Shown: one piece after another, positions 7,763 through 16,295 of the stretch | Numbering within the stretch: position 1 is the first letter of the stretch | Layout of the letters: the number at the start of each line of letters is the position of its first letter | Assembly (NCBI GenBank): GCA_965249615.1 | Contig: CBDFMI010000006.1 | Span: forward strand, 186,001-250,000 | Source: G963555815 sp965249615 [NCBI: bacterium] | Lineage (GTDB): Bacteria > UBA8248 > JACPRG01 | Direction: 5' to 3' | DNA: 64,000 nt | Translations under genes and position numbers: made by a program | The notes under the pieces: generated by a model | Seen by the model: the letters and a program-made list of their open reading frames with translations, nothing else | Told to the model about the DNA's origin: nothing | Databases searched by the model: none

Positions 7763-9544
7763 CTAGCGACCCCTAGGGAACAAGCCCGAGGTCTCCCGAA
7801 AGGGGATCCCGGATTCTTCGCAAAAGCGGTAGATTTCACTCAAGTCCGCGCGCTGCGCCGAGGGGATAGCCACCAAGACCTCTTCGATGCCCCGGTCCTG
7901 GATCTCTTGCTTCAAGGCGTACCGGGTCCCCAGGATGGGCAGACCGTGGATCTCGCGGCCCACTTTCTCCTTGTCGTCATCCAGGAACCCGACCGGCTCA
8001 TAGTTGAGCTTTCGGTTGTTGTGGATCTCTCGAAGCAGCATCTCGCCAGCATCTCCGGCACCGACGATGAGGACCTTCTTGCCTCCTCGCCAGGAGCGCA
8101 GGAAATACTCCCGCAGGGCGCGGAAGAAGAGTCGAGTGGCCGCCACCAAGCAGAGCAGGATCAACCAGTACACGACGAACACGGATCGGGAGTAACCCTG
8201 GAACTGGCCTAGATAGGTGAAGAGAAGGATGGACAAGACACTCCCCAGGGTAACGGCTTTGGTAATGGCGGTGAGATCTTGGATGCTGACGTAGCGCCAG
8301 ACGTTGCGATAAAGACCGAAAAGGAAGAAGGCGCCGAGCTGGACGGCGATCACCATGGGCAAGGACTCAATGAAGAGGGGCAGGTACCATTCGGAGGAAA
8401 CCCCTTCAAAGCGAACGAGGTAGGCGGAGTAATAGGCAATGCAGATCAGGGCGAAATCGATGAGGACCTCCAGGAACTGCCGTTTGTAGACGAGCATGGT
8501 GTTGATGAGGACCGGCCTCGTTGTCGCCCCGGCGGAAGCATTCAGGGGCTTCTCTTCGATCTTGACCTCGCTGAGGAAGCGACCAACGATCAGTAAGAGG
8601 ATGGCGGTCAGGACGGTCATGATGACCACCAAAGAGATGTCGACCCGCGCATAGAAGAAAGCAACTGCGCCGAAGAGGACACTGATGGCATAGATGAGGA
8701 GAACCGCCTTTCGCTCGCTGAGGCCGAGGGTGACCAGGCGGTGGGAGGCGTGGTCTCGCCCCCCCTGAGTGATGGCACTTCCTCGAACCCGGCGAAGGAG
8801 GGTCACAAAGGTGGTGTCGAAGATGGGGACCCCCAGCACCGTGATGGGAACAATGAGGGTGGCCAGCAGGTTGGACACGTGGTTGGCCGTCCCCATGATG
8901 GCCACCACTGCGACAAGATACCCGATGAACATACTTCCACTGTCCCCCATAAAAATCCGGGCGGGATGGAAGTTGAAAATGAGGAAGCCCAGGGAGGCGC
9001 CCGCCAGCGCTAGAGACACCAGGCCCACAAACAGTACGTCGTTGAGATAAGAGTAGACAAAGAGGATCCCGCCGGCGATGACGGCGATCCCAGCGGCAAG
9101 GCCGTCCATGTTGTCGATGAGGTTGAAGGCGTTGGTGACGCCAACAATCCAGAGAACGGTTACGGGAACGGCCAGGACCGTGGGGAGCATCTCAAAAGAG
9201 ATGCCCGAGTAAACGGCGGTGCAGGCCGCCACGATCTGTCCCAGCAGTTTTGCGTAAGGGGGGGATTTCTTGATGTCGTCGATGAGCCCCACCAAAAACA
9301 TGAAGCTTCCACCGATGAGGATGCCCAGGAGGGTCTGGTCATTTTGTATGGGGACGAATTGGAGGAAGGCCACAACGGTGGCCCCATAGATGGCCACCCC
9401 ACCGAAGAGGGCCGTCTCGCGCTGATGCCACCGATCGGGTCTGGGCGTGGAGACCCACCCTCGCCAAAGGGCGACCGCCCGAACCCCCGGGGTCAGAGCC
9501 AGCGAAACTGCAAAGGCCAATAGAAATGGCCCCGCATAGATCAT
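7763..9544 (-). CDS. WecA/MraY-type polyprenyl-phosphate sugar-1-phosphate transferase fused to a CapD-like nucleotide-binding module
   Basis: 593 residues in two parts. Residues 1 to about 330 are a polytopic GT4-superfamily phosphotransferase (WecA/TagO/MraY type) with VGLIDDIKKSPPYAKLLGQ, the catalytic NAFNLIDNMDGLAAGI and IFMGDSGSMFIG, and the cytoplasmic GGRDHASHRL loop with the HIGH-like HASHRL motif. From about 350 on come four more helices and then KKVLIVGAGDAGEMLLREI, GYEPVGFLDDD-like and LPILGTRYAL, which match the N-terminal half of WbpM/PglF/CapD dehydratases, without the catalytic short-chain dehydrogenase half. The first part initiates glycan assembly on undecaprenyl phosphate. 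The second part may bind a nucleotide sugar or NAD(P) but cannot be a complete dehydratase. Confidence 0.9.
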   Translation of the reverse strand: MIYAGPFLLAFAVSLALTPGVRAVALWRGWVSTPRPDRWHQRETALFGGVAIYGATVVAFLQFVPIQNDQTLLGILIGGSFMFLVGLIDDIKKSPPYAKLLGQIVAACTAVYSGISFEMLPTVLAVPVTVLWIVGVTNAFNLIDNMDGLAAGIAVIAGGILFVYSYLNDVLFVGLVSLALAGASLGFLIFNFHPARIFMGDSGSMFIGYLVAVVAIMGTANHVSNLLATLIVPITVLGVPIFDTTFVTLLRRVRGSAITQGGRDHASHRLVTLGLSERKAVLLIYAISVLFGAVAFFYARVDISLVVIMTVLTAILLLIVGRFLSEVKIEEKPLNASAGATTRPVLINTMLVYKRQFLEVLIDFALICIAYYSAYLVRFEGVSSEWYLPLFIESLPMVIAVQLGAFFLFGLYRNVWRYVSIQDLTAITKAVTLGSVLSILLFTYLGQFQGYSRSVFVVYWLILLCLVAATRLFFRALREYFLRSWRGGKKVLIVGAGDAGEMLLREIHNNRKLNYEPVGFLDDDKEKVGREIHGLPILGTRYALKQEIQDRGIEEVLVAIPSAQRADLSEIYRFCEESGIPFRETSGLFPRGR

Positions 9545-9596
9545 CTCTTTATCACCTCGGCCAGCAGGACCCCCCTTCAGGCCACAAGCCTATATC

Positions 9597-11552
9597 TTAG
9601 GCTATCTCGCCCTTCTGGGGACCCCCCCGGACCCTCCCCTCAAGGACCTCCCGGTGCCAGATCTCCAGGACGAGCAAGTTCCAGATAAGGTAGCCATGGT
9701 CCTCCTCCTCCAAGGCGTGCTGGCGCAGGAGGGCCTCCACAGCGCCCGGCTGAAAGTATCCCCGCCGGAGGCTGGCCGGGTCAAGCAGGACCTCACGGGC
9801 GTACTCCCTCAGCTCGGATCGAAACCACCGAGCCAAGGGCACTCCAAACCCCATCTTTCGCCGATGGAGGATGTCAGGTGGGAGCAGAGACGCCAGGGCC
9901 CGCTTCAGGATATATTTCGTCTGCCTGCCTCGGACCTTAAAGTGAGAGGGGATAGAGGCGGCCAGCTCCACGAACTTGTGGTCAAGGAAAGGGGAGCGAG
10001 CCTCCAGGGAGTGGGCCATGGTCATGATATCCATCTTGACGAGAAGGTCGTTCGGAAGATAGGTCACCAAATCGAGGCGCATGGCCCCCTCGGCGAGGTC
10101 CTCGATCTCGGGGGTTTCGACGAGGCTCCCGTAGCCGTCGGCCAAAGGGTGCCCCCTCCCCTCACTCTCCCAGGCCCCCAGCAGGAAGGGGGAGTAGAGG
10201 TGGGGCTTCAACTCCTCCTGAGCGATGCTCATCCACCGCAGGTAGCGACTGGCGCTGGAAAGGGGCAGGGCATCCAAGAAGCGCCGAAGCCTCCGGCGAA
10301 GCCCCTTCTCCTTGAGGGAATTGCCCAGGACCGGGCGAAGGGCCAGGCAAAGCCCTTGCCTCACGGAGAGCGGTAGCCTGTCGAACTTGTGAGCGAGCCC
10401 TAGGGCCACGTACCGTTCATAGCCCCCGAAGGTCTCATCCCCGGCATCTCCGTTGAGGGCGACGGTCACGTGCTCGCGGGTCATCTTCGCCAAATAGTAG
10501 GTGGGCAGAGCCGAGGAGTCGGCGAAGGGCTCGCCGAAATGCCTCACGATCTGGGGGAGGACTTCAACAGCGTCCGGCCGAACCACAAACTCATGGTGAT
10601 CGGTCCCAAACCGTTCAGCAACCCGCCTCGCGTGGGGAAGCTCGTTAAAAACATCCACTTCGAAACCGATGGAAAAAGTCTTCACGGGTCGATCCATGAG
10701 CCCTGCCATCATGGCCACGACGGCGCTCGAGTCGATCCCTCCGCTCAACAGGGCCCCGAGGGGGACATCGCTGATGAGCCGCAGCCGCGTCGACTCCCGG
10801 AGGGCTTCCAGGATCCCCTCGATATATTCTCCTTCGGAGGCGATCCACTTGGGAGAATCATCGACGGTCCAATAACGCTGGAGTGATACCCGGCCCTTCT
10901 CCCAAATGAGGAAGTGGGCTGGCGGGAGCTTTCGCACAGACCGGAAGACAGAGCGGGGGATGGGGATATAACTGACGGCCAGGTAGTCAGCCAGGCTCGC
11001 CCAGTCCAACTCTAAAGAGAGGGAGGGGTCCTCCATCAGGGCATTCAACTCTGAGGCGAAGATGAAATGGCCGGGGCCCTCCGAGTAGAACAGCGGCTTT
11101 TTCCCCAGGCGATCCCGGGCCAAGAGGAGACGCCCACGCTCCTCGTCCCAGATGGCCAAGGCGAACATCCCCCGAAGCTTCTTGATGGCCCCCTCTCCGT
11201 AATCCTCATAAAGATGGACGATGACCTCGCTGTCCGTGCGAGAGGAGAATTGGTGTCCCTTTCCCTCTAAGTGCGACCGAAGCTCGGCAAAGTTATAGAT
11301 CTCGCCATTCAGAAGAACCCAAACTGTCCCCGTTTCATTGGAGAGGGGCTGGCGGCCGGCAGTCGAGAGGTCAATGATACTGAGGCGACGGTGTCCGAGG
11401 CCGACGGAATAGTCGGGATAATGTCGCAGCAAGGTCCCGCCGTCGTCGGGACCTCGGTGGACCATCTGAGAGGTCATGGCCTCAAGGAGATCGGGGCTGA
11501 CCCGCTCGTTGGCCCGGGCCCCGTGGGCAATTTTTCCGCAGATTCCGCACAT
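9597..11552 (-). CDS. asnB: Asparagine synthetase, glutamine-hydrolysing
   Basis: 651 residues. The protein starts MCGICG, placing the nucleophilic cysteine at position 2 of a class II glutamine amidotransferase domain, with HRGPDDGG and GHRRLSIIDLS following. The synthetase domain has the ATP-pyrophosphatase P-loop LLSGGIDSSAVV and GDAGDETFGGY, then SLEARSPFLDHKFVE. All catalytic signatures are present, so it should make asparagine or amidate a sugar acid. AsnB homologues are frequent in polysaccharide loci, where they may amidate uronic acids. It is the first gene of the minus-strand operon, with an A/T-rich divergent intergenic region upstream. Compare the degenerate paralogue at 17597-19561. 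Confidence 0.93.
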   Translation of the reverse strand: MCGICGKIAHGARANERVSPDLLEAMTSQMVHRGPDDGGTLLRHYPDYSVGLGHRRLSIIDLSTAGRQPLSNETGTVWVLLNGEIYNFAELRSHLEGKGHQFSSRTDSEVIVHLYEDYGEGAIKKLRGMFALAIWDEERGRLLLARDRLGKKPLFYSEGPGHFIFASELNALMEDPSLSLELDWASLADYLAVSYIPIPRSVFRSVRKLPPAHFLIWEKGRVSLQRYWTVDDSPKWIASEGEYIEGILEALRESTRLRLISDVPLGALLSGGIDSSAVVAMMAGLMDRPVKTFSIGFEVDVFNELPHARRVAERFGTDHHEFVVRPDAVEVLPQIVRHFGEPFADSSALPTYYLAKMTREHVTVALNGDAGDETFGGYERYVALGLAHKFDRLPLSVRQGLCLALRPVLGNSLKEKGLRRRLRRFLDALPLSSASRYLRWMSIAQEELKPHLYSPFLLGAWESEGRGHPLADGYGSLVETPEIEDLAEGAMRLDLVTYLPNDLLVKMDIMTMAHSLEARSPFLDHKFVELAASIPSHFKVRGRQTKYILKRALASLLPPDILHRRKMGFGVPLARWFRSELREYAREVLLDPASLRRGYFQPGAVEALLRQHALEEEDHGYLIWNLLVLEIWHREVLEGRVRGGPQKGEIA

Positions 11553-11680
11553 AAACTTGTTTTTAAATACCCCTAGATGCCCACCAGGGCCTCTCTGGAC
11601 TTCTAGTAATACAAGGCCTTAAACTTCCCAAAAGCCTGACAAAGGCCCCCAAAAAGCCCTTGCCACCAAGGGCCTGAAAC

Positions 11681-11700
11681 AATTAGTATACGACCTAATT
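11681..11700. promoter_or_regulatory. Inverted repeat with candidate -10 box in the divergent asnB/GT39 intergenic region
   Basis: The 200 bp between the divergent start codons contain AATTAG at 11681-11686 and CTAATT at 11695-11700, an inverted repeat with an 8-bp spacer. Read on the minus strand the spacer contains TATACT, a good sigma70 -10 box for the polysaccharide operon, but no strong -35 sits 16-18 bp upstream. The arrangement suggests an operator over a promoter; this is inference. Nothing else is obvious in 11553-11753 apart from short G/C-rich hairpins around 11641-11672. Confidence 0.35.
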
Positions 11701-11753
11701 TGCCCTGAAAACCAGGGTGTTCCTCGGATTGCGTCATAGCGGGACTTCGTGAT

Positions 11754-13832
11754 TTGATCAAGAAGCTGGCCATTCCCAAGACGCTTGCCATTTCCATGGT
11801 GGTTGCCTTCCTCATCGGGCTCGCCTTCATCGTCCGCTCTCCCCTTCCTATCCCTCCCAATTTCGAATCCTACGGCGCCTTGGGGTGGAACCTGAGCCAG
11901 GGCGAGGGCTTCAGCTTTCACACAGAGGAGCTACAAGAGCCTTACATCTTCCGCACCCCGGGTTATCCCCTCTTACTGGCAGGGTTCTACCGCCTGTTCG
12001 GGCATCACCCCTGGATCATCTATCTCGTTCAGGTCCTTCTTCACACCTTCACCTTGGTCTGGGTCTATTCTCTCTCGCGTCGATTTCTAGGCGAACGGAC
12101 GGCCGCGGTGTCAACCTTCTTGGTGGCCCTCTATCCCCTGACGGCCATCTATGTCCCGACCTTCCTTCCAGAAGTTCTTTCGACCTTCCTGGTGGCCTTT
12201 TCCCTTTGGCTTTACTGGAAGAGCGCGTCCTCGCGATCCCCTTGGCTGATGCTCCTGACAGGCCTTGTGATGGGCTACTCCACCCTTGTCCGGCCCGTCT
12301 TCGCCCTCTTCCCCCTCGTTTGCATAGCGGTGACCTTTTTGGTCCACTGGTCCCGTCGGGAACTCTGGCGGTCCTTCGTCCTCATCCACGTGGGTTTTTT
12401 GCTCGTCCTGTCTCCCTGGATCATACGGAACTACCAGGTGACCGGCGAAGTCATCCCCCTGAGCAGCGAGGCGCCCCTTCAGCTCTGGCTAGGGACGATT
12501 AACGTCGGCGACTATGCGAACCGGCACTGGGAAAATCCCCTCTACCACCCCCAGGAGCTCATCGTAAAAAGGCGGGGCGATTACTTCTTCGACCAGGACG
12601 ATGTGCCGTTTCCCGTGGAGGTCAAGGTCCGCCATCCAGAGCGGATCTTGCCGATCAACCTCCACTACCGGTCTAAGGAGAACGGACACCTTGGGATCCT
12701 CCCTCTTAAGGAGTCGGGGCCAGGGACATTTCGTACAGAGATTCCTCCTCATCCATACGGGACGCGGGTGGAGTTTTTCTTTACCCTCCGTGACCCTTGG
12801 AACCCCACCCAGTTTACCCGCTACCCCCTGAGGCAGGGCACTTACCTCTTTTACCGGGTGGAGGAGACGATCCTGGCAGACCTCAAGGCGGAGGACACCT
12901 TAGATATCTACGATGTGGGCGAACTTTCCAACCAGCTTCTGGGTATGGACGGGACCTCGCCTGAAGCCCTCCCCCGCCTCGACCTAGACGCCGATGGCCT
13001 TTTGACATTAGAAGACCTCCGCCTCCTGGTGGAGTCCCTGGGGGCCCCGGACCTGGTTGCCCTTGAGCCTTTTGGCCAAGACCAAATCCGGCTGGTCTTC
13101 TCAGACGGGGACTACCTCACCCTTCCCCGGGAACCTGGCCGTTCCGAAAACCTGCTCAGTGAAATCGTCAGCGAGTTGAAGCCCCAGCAAAAAGGGATCC
13201 TTTTGGCTCGTCTCGCTCGTCTGAATGCCGACTATTTCCCGGCTGGAGGCTGGTGGCGCCCCGTAGAGGACAGCCGCTGTGGATGGAATACGATCTACGC
13301 CCGTCTACACAGGGCATTCAATTTCCACGAGACCCCTGGGACAGTGGGCCTTTTTCAAGACGATCGCGGGTTTGTGCCCTGCATCGTTCAGATTGGCCTA
13401 TCTGGGGTCCAACAAGAACTTCGTACAAACCGCTCCTACATGGCCCTGACTTGGAAAAACCTCGGGGCAGACCCTGGGGGCTACATCAAGGCCACTCTCA
13501 TGCGTATCCCGCGCCTCTGGCTTACTGTAGGACAGGGCGATACGGGGCAGACCTATTCAGTCCCGGGCGGTTCCCTCTCCTATTCCCTCCTTCGGGTCTT
13601 CTCGATCGCCCTGCTCCTTTTGGCTGTGGCTGGATTTCTCATCAAGATCAAGACTTGGCGCACTCACTTCCTGCTGGCGGTCCCTGTCCTCTATCTCTCT
13701 TTCGTCCACGCCCCCTTCCACCCCGAGGGCCGGTATTCCATCCCCGGCCGTCCATTCCTCCTCATCTATGTGGCCATCACCCTTCTGGCCTTGTGGGACG
13801 GGCTGAGAAGACATCGCCAAGAAACCCGCTGA
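11754..13832 (+). CDS. GT39-like membrane glycosyltransferase with inserted Ig-like and dockerin/EF-hand-like segments
   Basis: 692 residues starting at a TTG, since no ATG or GTG exists upstream before a stop. The N-terminal 270 residues form membrane helices of the PMT/ArnT type, with NFESYGALGWNLSQGEGFS followed by RTPGYPLLLAGFYRLFG. Residues about 280-375 have a beta-rich pattern (LHYRSKENG, then GTRVEFFFTLRD). About 380-425 contains LDIYDVGELSNQLLG and then DLDADGLLTLEDLRLLVESL, resembling the paired EF-hand repeats of dockerins. The C-terminus returns to three or four helices. The family transfers sugars from polyprenyl-phosphate donors in the periplasm, so the DPM1-like gene at 5530 is a candidate donor supplier. 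The inserted domains are unusual. Confidence 0.78.
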   Translation: MIKKLAIPKTLAISMVVAFLIGLAFIVRSPLPIPPNFESYGALGWNLSQGEGFSFHTEELQEPYIFRTPGYPLLLAGFYRLFGHHPWIIYLVQVLLHTFTLVWVYSLSRRFLGERTAAVSTFLVALYPLTAIYVPTFLPEVLSTFLVAFSLWLYWKSASSRSPWLMLLTGLVMGYSTLVRPVFALFPLVCIAVTFLVHWSRRELWRSFVLIHVGFLLVLSPWIIRNYQVTGEVIPLSSEAPLQLWLGTINVGDYANRHWENPLYHPQELIVKRRGDYFFDQDDVPFPVEVKVRHPERILPINLHYRSKENGHLGILPLKESGPGTFRTEIPPHPYGTRVEFFFTLRDPWNPTQFTRYPLRQGTYLFYRVEETILADLKAEDTLDIYDVGELSNQLLGMDGTSPEALPRLDLDADGLLTLEDLRLLVESLGAPDLVALEPFGQDQIRLVFSDGDYLTLPREPGRSENLLSEIVSELKPQQKGILLARLARLNADYFPAGGWWRPVEDSRCGWNTIYARLHRAFNFHETPGTVGLFQDDRGFVPCIVQIGLSGVQQELRTNRSYMALTWKNLGADPGGYIKATLMRIPRLWLTVGQGDTGQTYSVPGGSLSYSLLRVFSIALLLLAVAGFLIKIKTWRTHFLLAVPVLYLSFVHAPFHPEGRYSIPGRPFLLIYVAITLLALWDGLRRHRQETR

Positions 13833-13941
13833 TCTCCCCCGCTGCACACTATCTCTGAGCGGAGCGCCCCCGGACTTCCTGCCTATCCTTCTCTCAAAAG
13901 AAAACTGGTGTTCCGGGGACAACTATGTCGGGGAAGGGACC

Positions 13942-15021
13942 TCAAAGCGGGCTCAGTGCAACCGGGGAGGCGGTCAGGTGAGACTCGATGACATCACAGA
14001 TCCGGTCCTGGTCCTGCTCGGTGAGCTCTGGATAGATGGGGAGCGAGAGGACCCTCTGCGAAAGGGCCTCGGAGACCGGGAAGTCTCCCCGGCGAAACCC
14101 AAGTCCGGCATAGGCGGGCTGGAGGTGGAGGGGCTGCAAATAGTGGATGGCGGTCTCAATCTGTGCTGACTTCAGCTCGGCCTTCAAGGCATCCCGCCCT
14201 GTCACCTGGATGACGAACTGGTGGTGGACGGGCTCCACCCCCGGGGCCGGTTCGGGAGGACAGATGAGGCCCGAAAGACCTGAAAGACGACTTCGATATC
14301 TGGAGGCGAGGAGGCGGCGCCTCTCATTCCAGTCGTTCAGATGAGGGAGCTTCACCCGAAGGAGGGCAGCCTGAAGGGCGTCAAGACGGCTATTGGTCCC
14401 CTCCAGGATATGCTCATAACGGCTTTTGCGCCCGTGGTCTCGAAGGAGGCGGGCTCGGCCGGCCAGATCGGAGTCGTCGGTGACCATGGCGCCGGCGTCA
14501 CCCAGGGCCCCTAGGTTTTTCCCTGGATAGAAACTGAAGGTCCCCACATCCCCAAGCGTTCCGACTGCGCCACCCTGGTAGCGGGCCCCGTGGGCCTGCG
14601 CGGCGTCCTCAACGAGCCGAAGGCGATGTTCCTTCGCCAGGGCGTTTAGGGCCCCGACGTCGGCCGGGTGGCCGAAGAGGTGAACGGTCAAGATGGCCTT
14701 CGTCCGCGGCGTGAGGCGATCCTCCAACCCGTCGGGATCAAGGGTGTAGGTCTCGGGGTTCACGTCGGCAAAGACGAATCGGGCCCCTGTCAAGGAAATG
14801 GCCTCGGTCGTGGCAATGTAGGTGAAGGGGACCGTGATGACCTCGTCGCCCGGACCGATGCCAAGGGCGCGAAGGGCTAGATAGAGCGCCTCGGTTCCAC
14901 TCCCGACGCCGACGGCGTGGCTCGATCCGAGATAAGAGGCAAATTCCTCCTCAAAGGCCTCCACCTCTTCCCCCAGGATGAACTGACCCCTATCCACCAC
15001 CCGGCGAATGGCAGCCTCCAT
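13942..15021 (-). CDS. DegT/DnrJ/EryC1/StrS sugar aminotransferase
   Basis: A PLP-dependent enzyme that aminates keto-sugar nucleotides. GSGTEALYLALRALGIGPGDEVI, VEDAAQAHGARYQGGAVGTLG and the lysine-bearing FSFYPGKNLGALGDAGAMVT are textbook signatures. The first standard start is the ATG at 15021, but the conserved N-terminus continues upstream in frame (TIPLVDLQVQHKALWPE) to about 15078. There, an AGGGG Shine-Dalgarno sequence sits 7 bp before a CTG, and no ATG, GTG or TTG is available before an in-frame stop. The true start may therefore be a rare CTG at 15078, or the original start codon is mutated. It probably makes an amino sugar for the polysaccharide locus. Confidence 0.9.
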   Translation of the reverse strand: MEAAIRRVVDRGQFILGEEVEAFEEEFASYLGSSHAVGVGSGTEALYLALRALGIGPGDEVITVPFTYIATTEAISLTGARFVFADVNPETYTLDPDGLEDRLTPRTKAILTVHLFGHPADVGALNALAKEHRLRLVEDAAQAHGARYQGGAVGTLGDVGTFSFYPGKNLGALGDAGAMVTDDSDLAGRARLLRDHGRKSRYEHILEGTNSRLDALQAALLRVKLPHLNDWNERRRLLASRYRSRLSGLSGLICPPEPAPGVEPVHHQFVIQVTGRDALKAELKSAQIETAIHYLQPLHLQPAYAGLGFRRGDFPVSEALSQRVLSLPIYPELTEQDQDRICDVIESHLTASPVALSPL

Positions 15022-15230
15022 CTCGGGCCAGAGGGCCTTGTGTTGGACTTGGAGATCGACGAGGGGGATGGTCCTCAGGATGCGTCCCCTGAAAAGTGCG
15101 GAGGCCCTGCAGAGAGACCCACCAATTGACTCTTCACCACAGCCATCAAGACTTTATGACCCCTCCCCATACAAGATGAAGAAGAGTATGTCAACGAGGC
15201 CAAGCCCGTCAGCCTGTTGGGAAAATCATC

Positions 15231-15258
15231 TTGACCCTGAGTGCTGGAGACCTATAAA
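15231..15258 (+). promoter_or_regulatory. Sigma70-type promoter for the tRNA-Val/tRNA-Asp transcript
   Basis: TTGACC at 15231-15236 and TATAAA at 15253-15258 with a 16-bp spacer. It lies about 40 bp upstream of tRNA-Val, on the same strand, in a non-coding stretch. Both boxes match consensus at five of six positions. Confidence 0.65.
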
Positions 15259-15299
15259 AGAGACAGGTACTCAAGGAATAGAGTCTTAGTTTTCGGTCG

Positions 15300-15375
15300 G
15301 GGCGGATAGCTCAGCTGGGAGAGCATCGGTCCTACAAACCGAGGGTCACAGGTTCGATCCCTGTTCCGCCCACCC
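15300..15375 (+). tRNA. tRNA-Val (anticodon TAC), with an atypical C at position 33
   Basis: A complete cloverleaf: acceptor GGGCGGA paired with TCCGCCC, D arm GCTC/GAGC, anticodon stem TCGGT/ACCGA, T arm ACAGG-TTCGATC-CCTGT. The anticodon loop reads CCTACAA, giving anticodon TAC. The base before the anticodon is C, while almost all elongator tRNAs have U33. CCA is not encoded; the bases after the discriminator A are CCC. Confidence 0.93.
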
Positions 15376-15456
15376 AGCGAGGATCCAAAAAGACCTTTTC
15401 GCTCCAGGGGTTTTGGGGCTTCAGAGGCGGCGCGTTAAGAGGCAAAGAGTTCAGAC

Positions 15457-15533
15457 GGGGTTGTAGTTCAGTCGGTTAGAACGCTGGCCTGTCAAGCCAG
15501 AGGTCGCGGGTTCGAGTCCCGTCAACCCCGCCA
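15457..15533 (+). tRNA. tRNA-Asp (anticodon GTC)
   Basis: A 77-nt cloverleaf: acceptor GGGGTTG with CAACCCC, D arm GTTC/GAAC, anticodon stem CTGGC/GCCAG with loop CTGTCAA, T arm GCGGG-TTCGAGT-CCCGT, discriminator G and encoded CCA. U33 is normal here. It follows tRNA-Val by about 80 bp and precedes a terminator, so the two form one transcription unit. Confidence 0.97.
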
Positions 15534-15543
15534 GAAAATTCAA

Positions 15544-15574
15544 GGGGTTAGTGGTCACACCACTAGCCCCTTTT
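15544..15574 (+). terminator. Rho-independent terminator of the tRNA operon
   Basis: GGGGTTAGTGGT and ACCACTAGCCCC form a 12-bp stem with one G-U pair around a CAC loop, followed directly by TTTT. It starts 11 bp after tRNA-Asp. Confidence 0.85.
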
Positions 15575-15721
15575 CCTTTATCTGCTGTCATTTTGCAATA
15601 CTTCAGTCCCTGAATCCGTCACGTTATGAGTCCAGCAGTACACCAGAACATTGGGAAAAGCTTCCTACGCCCTTTTAGGGGCGGTATCATTGAGTCACAG
15701 ATTCAGAAGAAAGGGAGCGGT

Positions 15722-16261
15722 GTGATAAAGCTGATAGCAGGCCTACTGATGGGGCTTCTCTTGGGACTCCTTCCTTCGACTGTAGGGGCTGCATGCCCCA
15801 GTGGAGACTGCATAGAGCTTGAAGGACTCTCTGCGATCAAAATCGAAGCTATTATCACTGTAGAGGAAAAAGATGCGTTTGGGCTTACCGAGAAGGGATT
15901 GGAAGATTTTGTCTTGGTTGCGCTTCGGGCCAGGCTGCCAAAGGTTAAGGTGCTGGATTTGGTTGAGCAGCAAGAATTGCTTTCCGAGAACATCTCCCTC
16001 CCTGTTATGCAGGTGGGTGTGACTGAACTGAATGCAGAGGCTATTTCGGGAGGGTTAGAGGACAATCGTGCCGCTTTCGTAAGGATTGAACTTCAGGACA
16101 CGGTTGAGCTCGGGGGGCAACGGGTTCCTACAGTCTTGTGGCTTGAGAGAAAATTGGTGGTGGGACATATTTCCGGTGTTCAGAACAACATCAGGCAGTG
16201 GTTCGAGGATGGCCTCACCGCCTTCGCAACCGACTGGAATCGGGCGAACCCTGATAAGTAA
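15722..16261 (+). CDS. Exported protein of unknown function
   Basis: I choose the GTG at 15722, which follows AAGGGAG closely and gives VIKLIAGLLMGLLLGLLPSTVGA as a clean signal peptide with cleavage before ACPSGDC; a longer frame from 15626 has no such logic. The mature protein of about 155 residues is a mixed alpha/beta sequence with no family I recognise. The stretch GLEDFVLVALRARLPKVKVLDL followed by polar segments might be a small periplasmic domain. It lies between the tRNA pair and the duplicated region and is less G/C-rich than the core genes, which fits an accessory island. Confidence 0.6.
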   Translation: MIKLIAGLLMGLLLGLLPSTVGAACPSGDCIELEGLSAIKIEAIITVEEKDAFGLTEKGLEDFVLVALRARLPKVKVLDLVEQQELLSENISLPVMQVGVTELNAEAISGGLEDNRAAFVRIELQDTVELGGQRVPTVLWLERKLVVGHISGVQNNIRQWFEDGLTAFATDWNRANPDK

Positions 16262-16295
16262 GCGGGCGAGGTAGCAGCAAGGAAAGAAGAACCCA

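Noticed and set aside
15544-15574. Phage or integrative-element attachment site at tRNA-Asp
   Set aside because: The repeat here is a terminator stem. No copy of the tRNA-Asp 3' end was seen elsewhere in the window.
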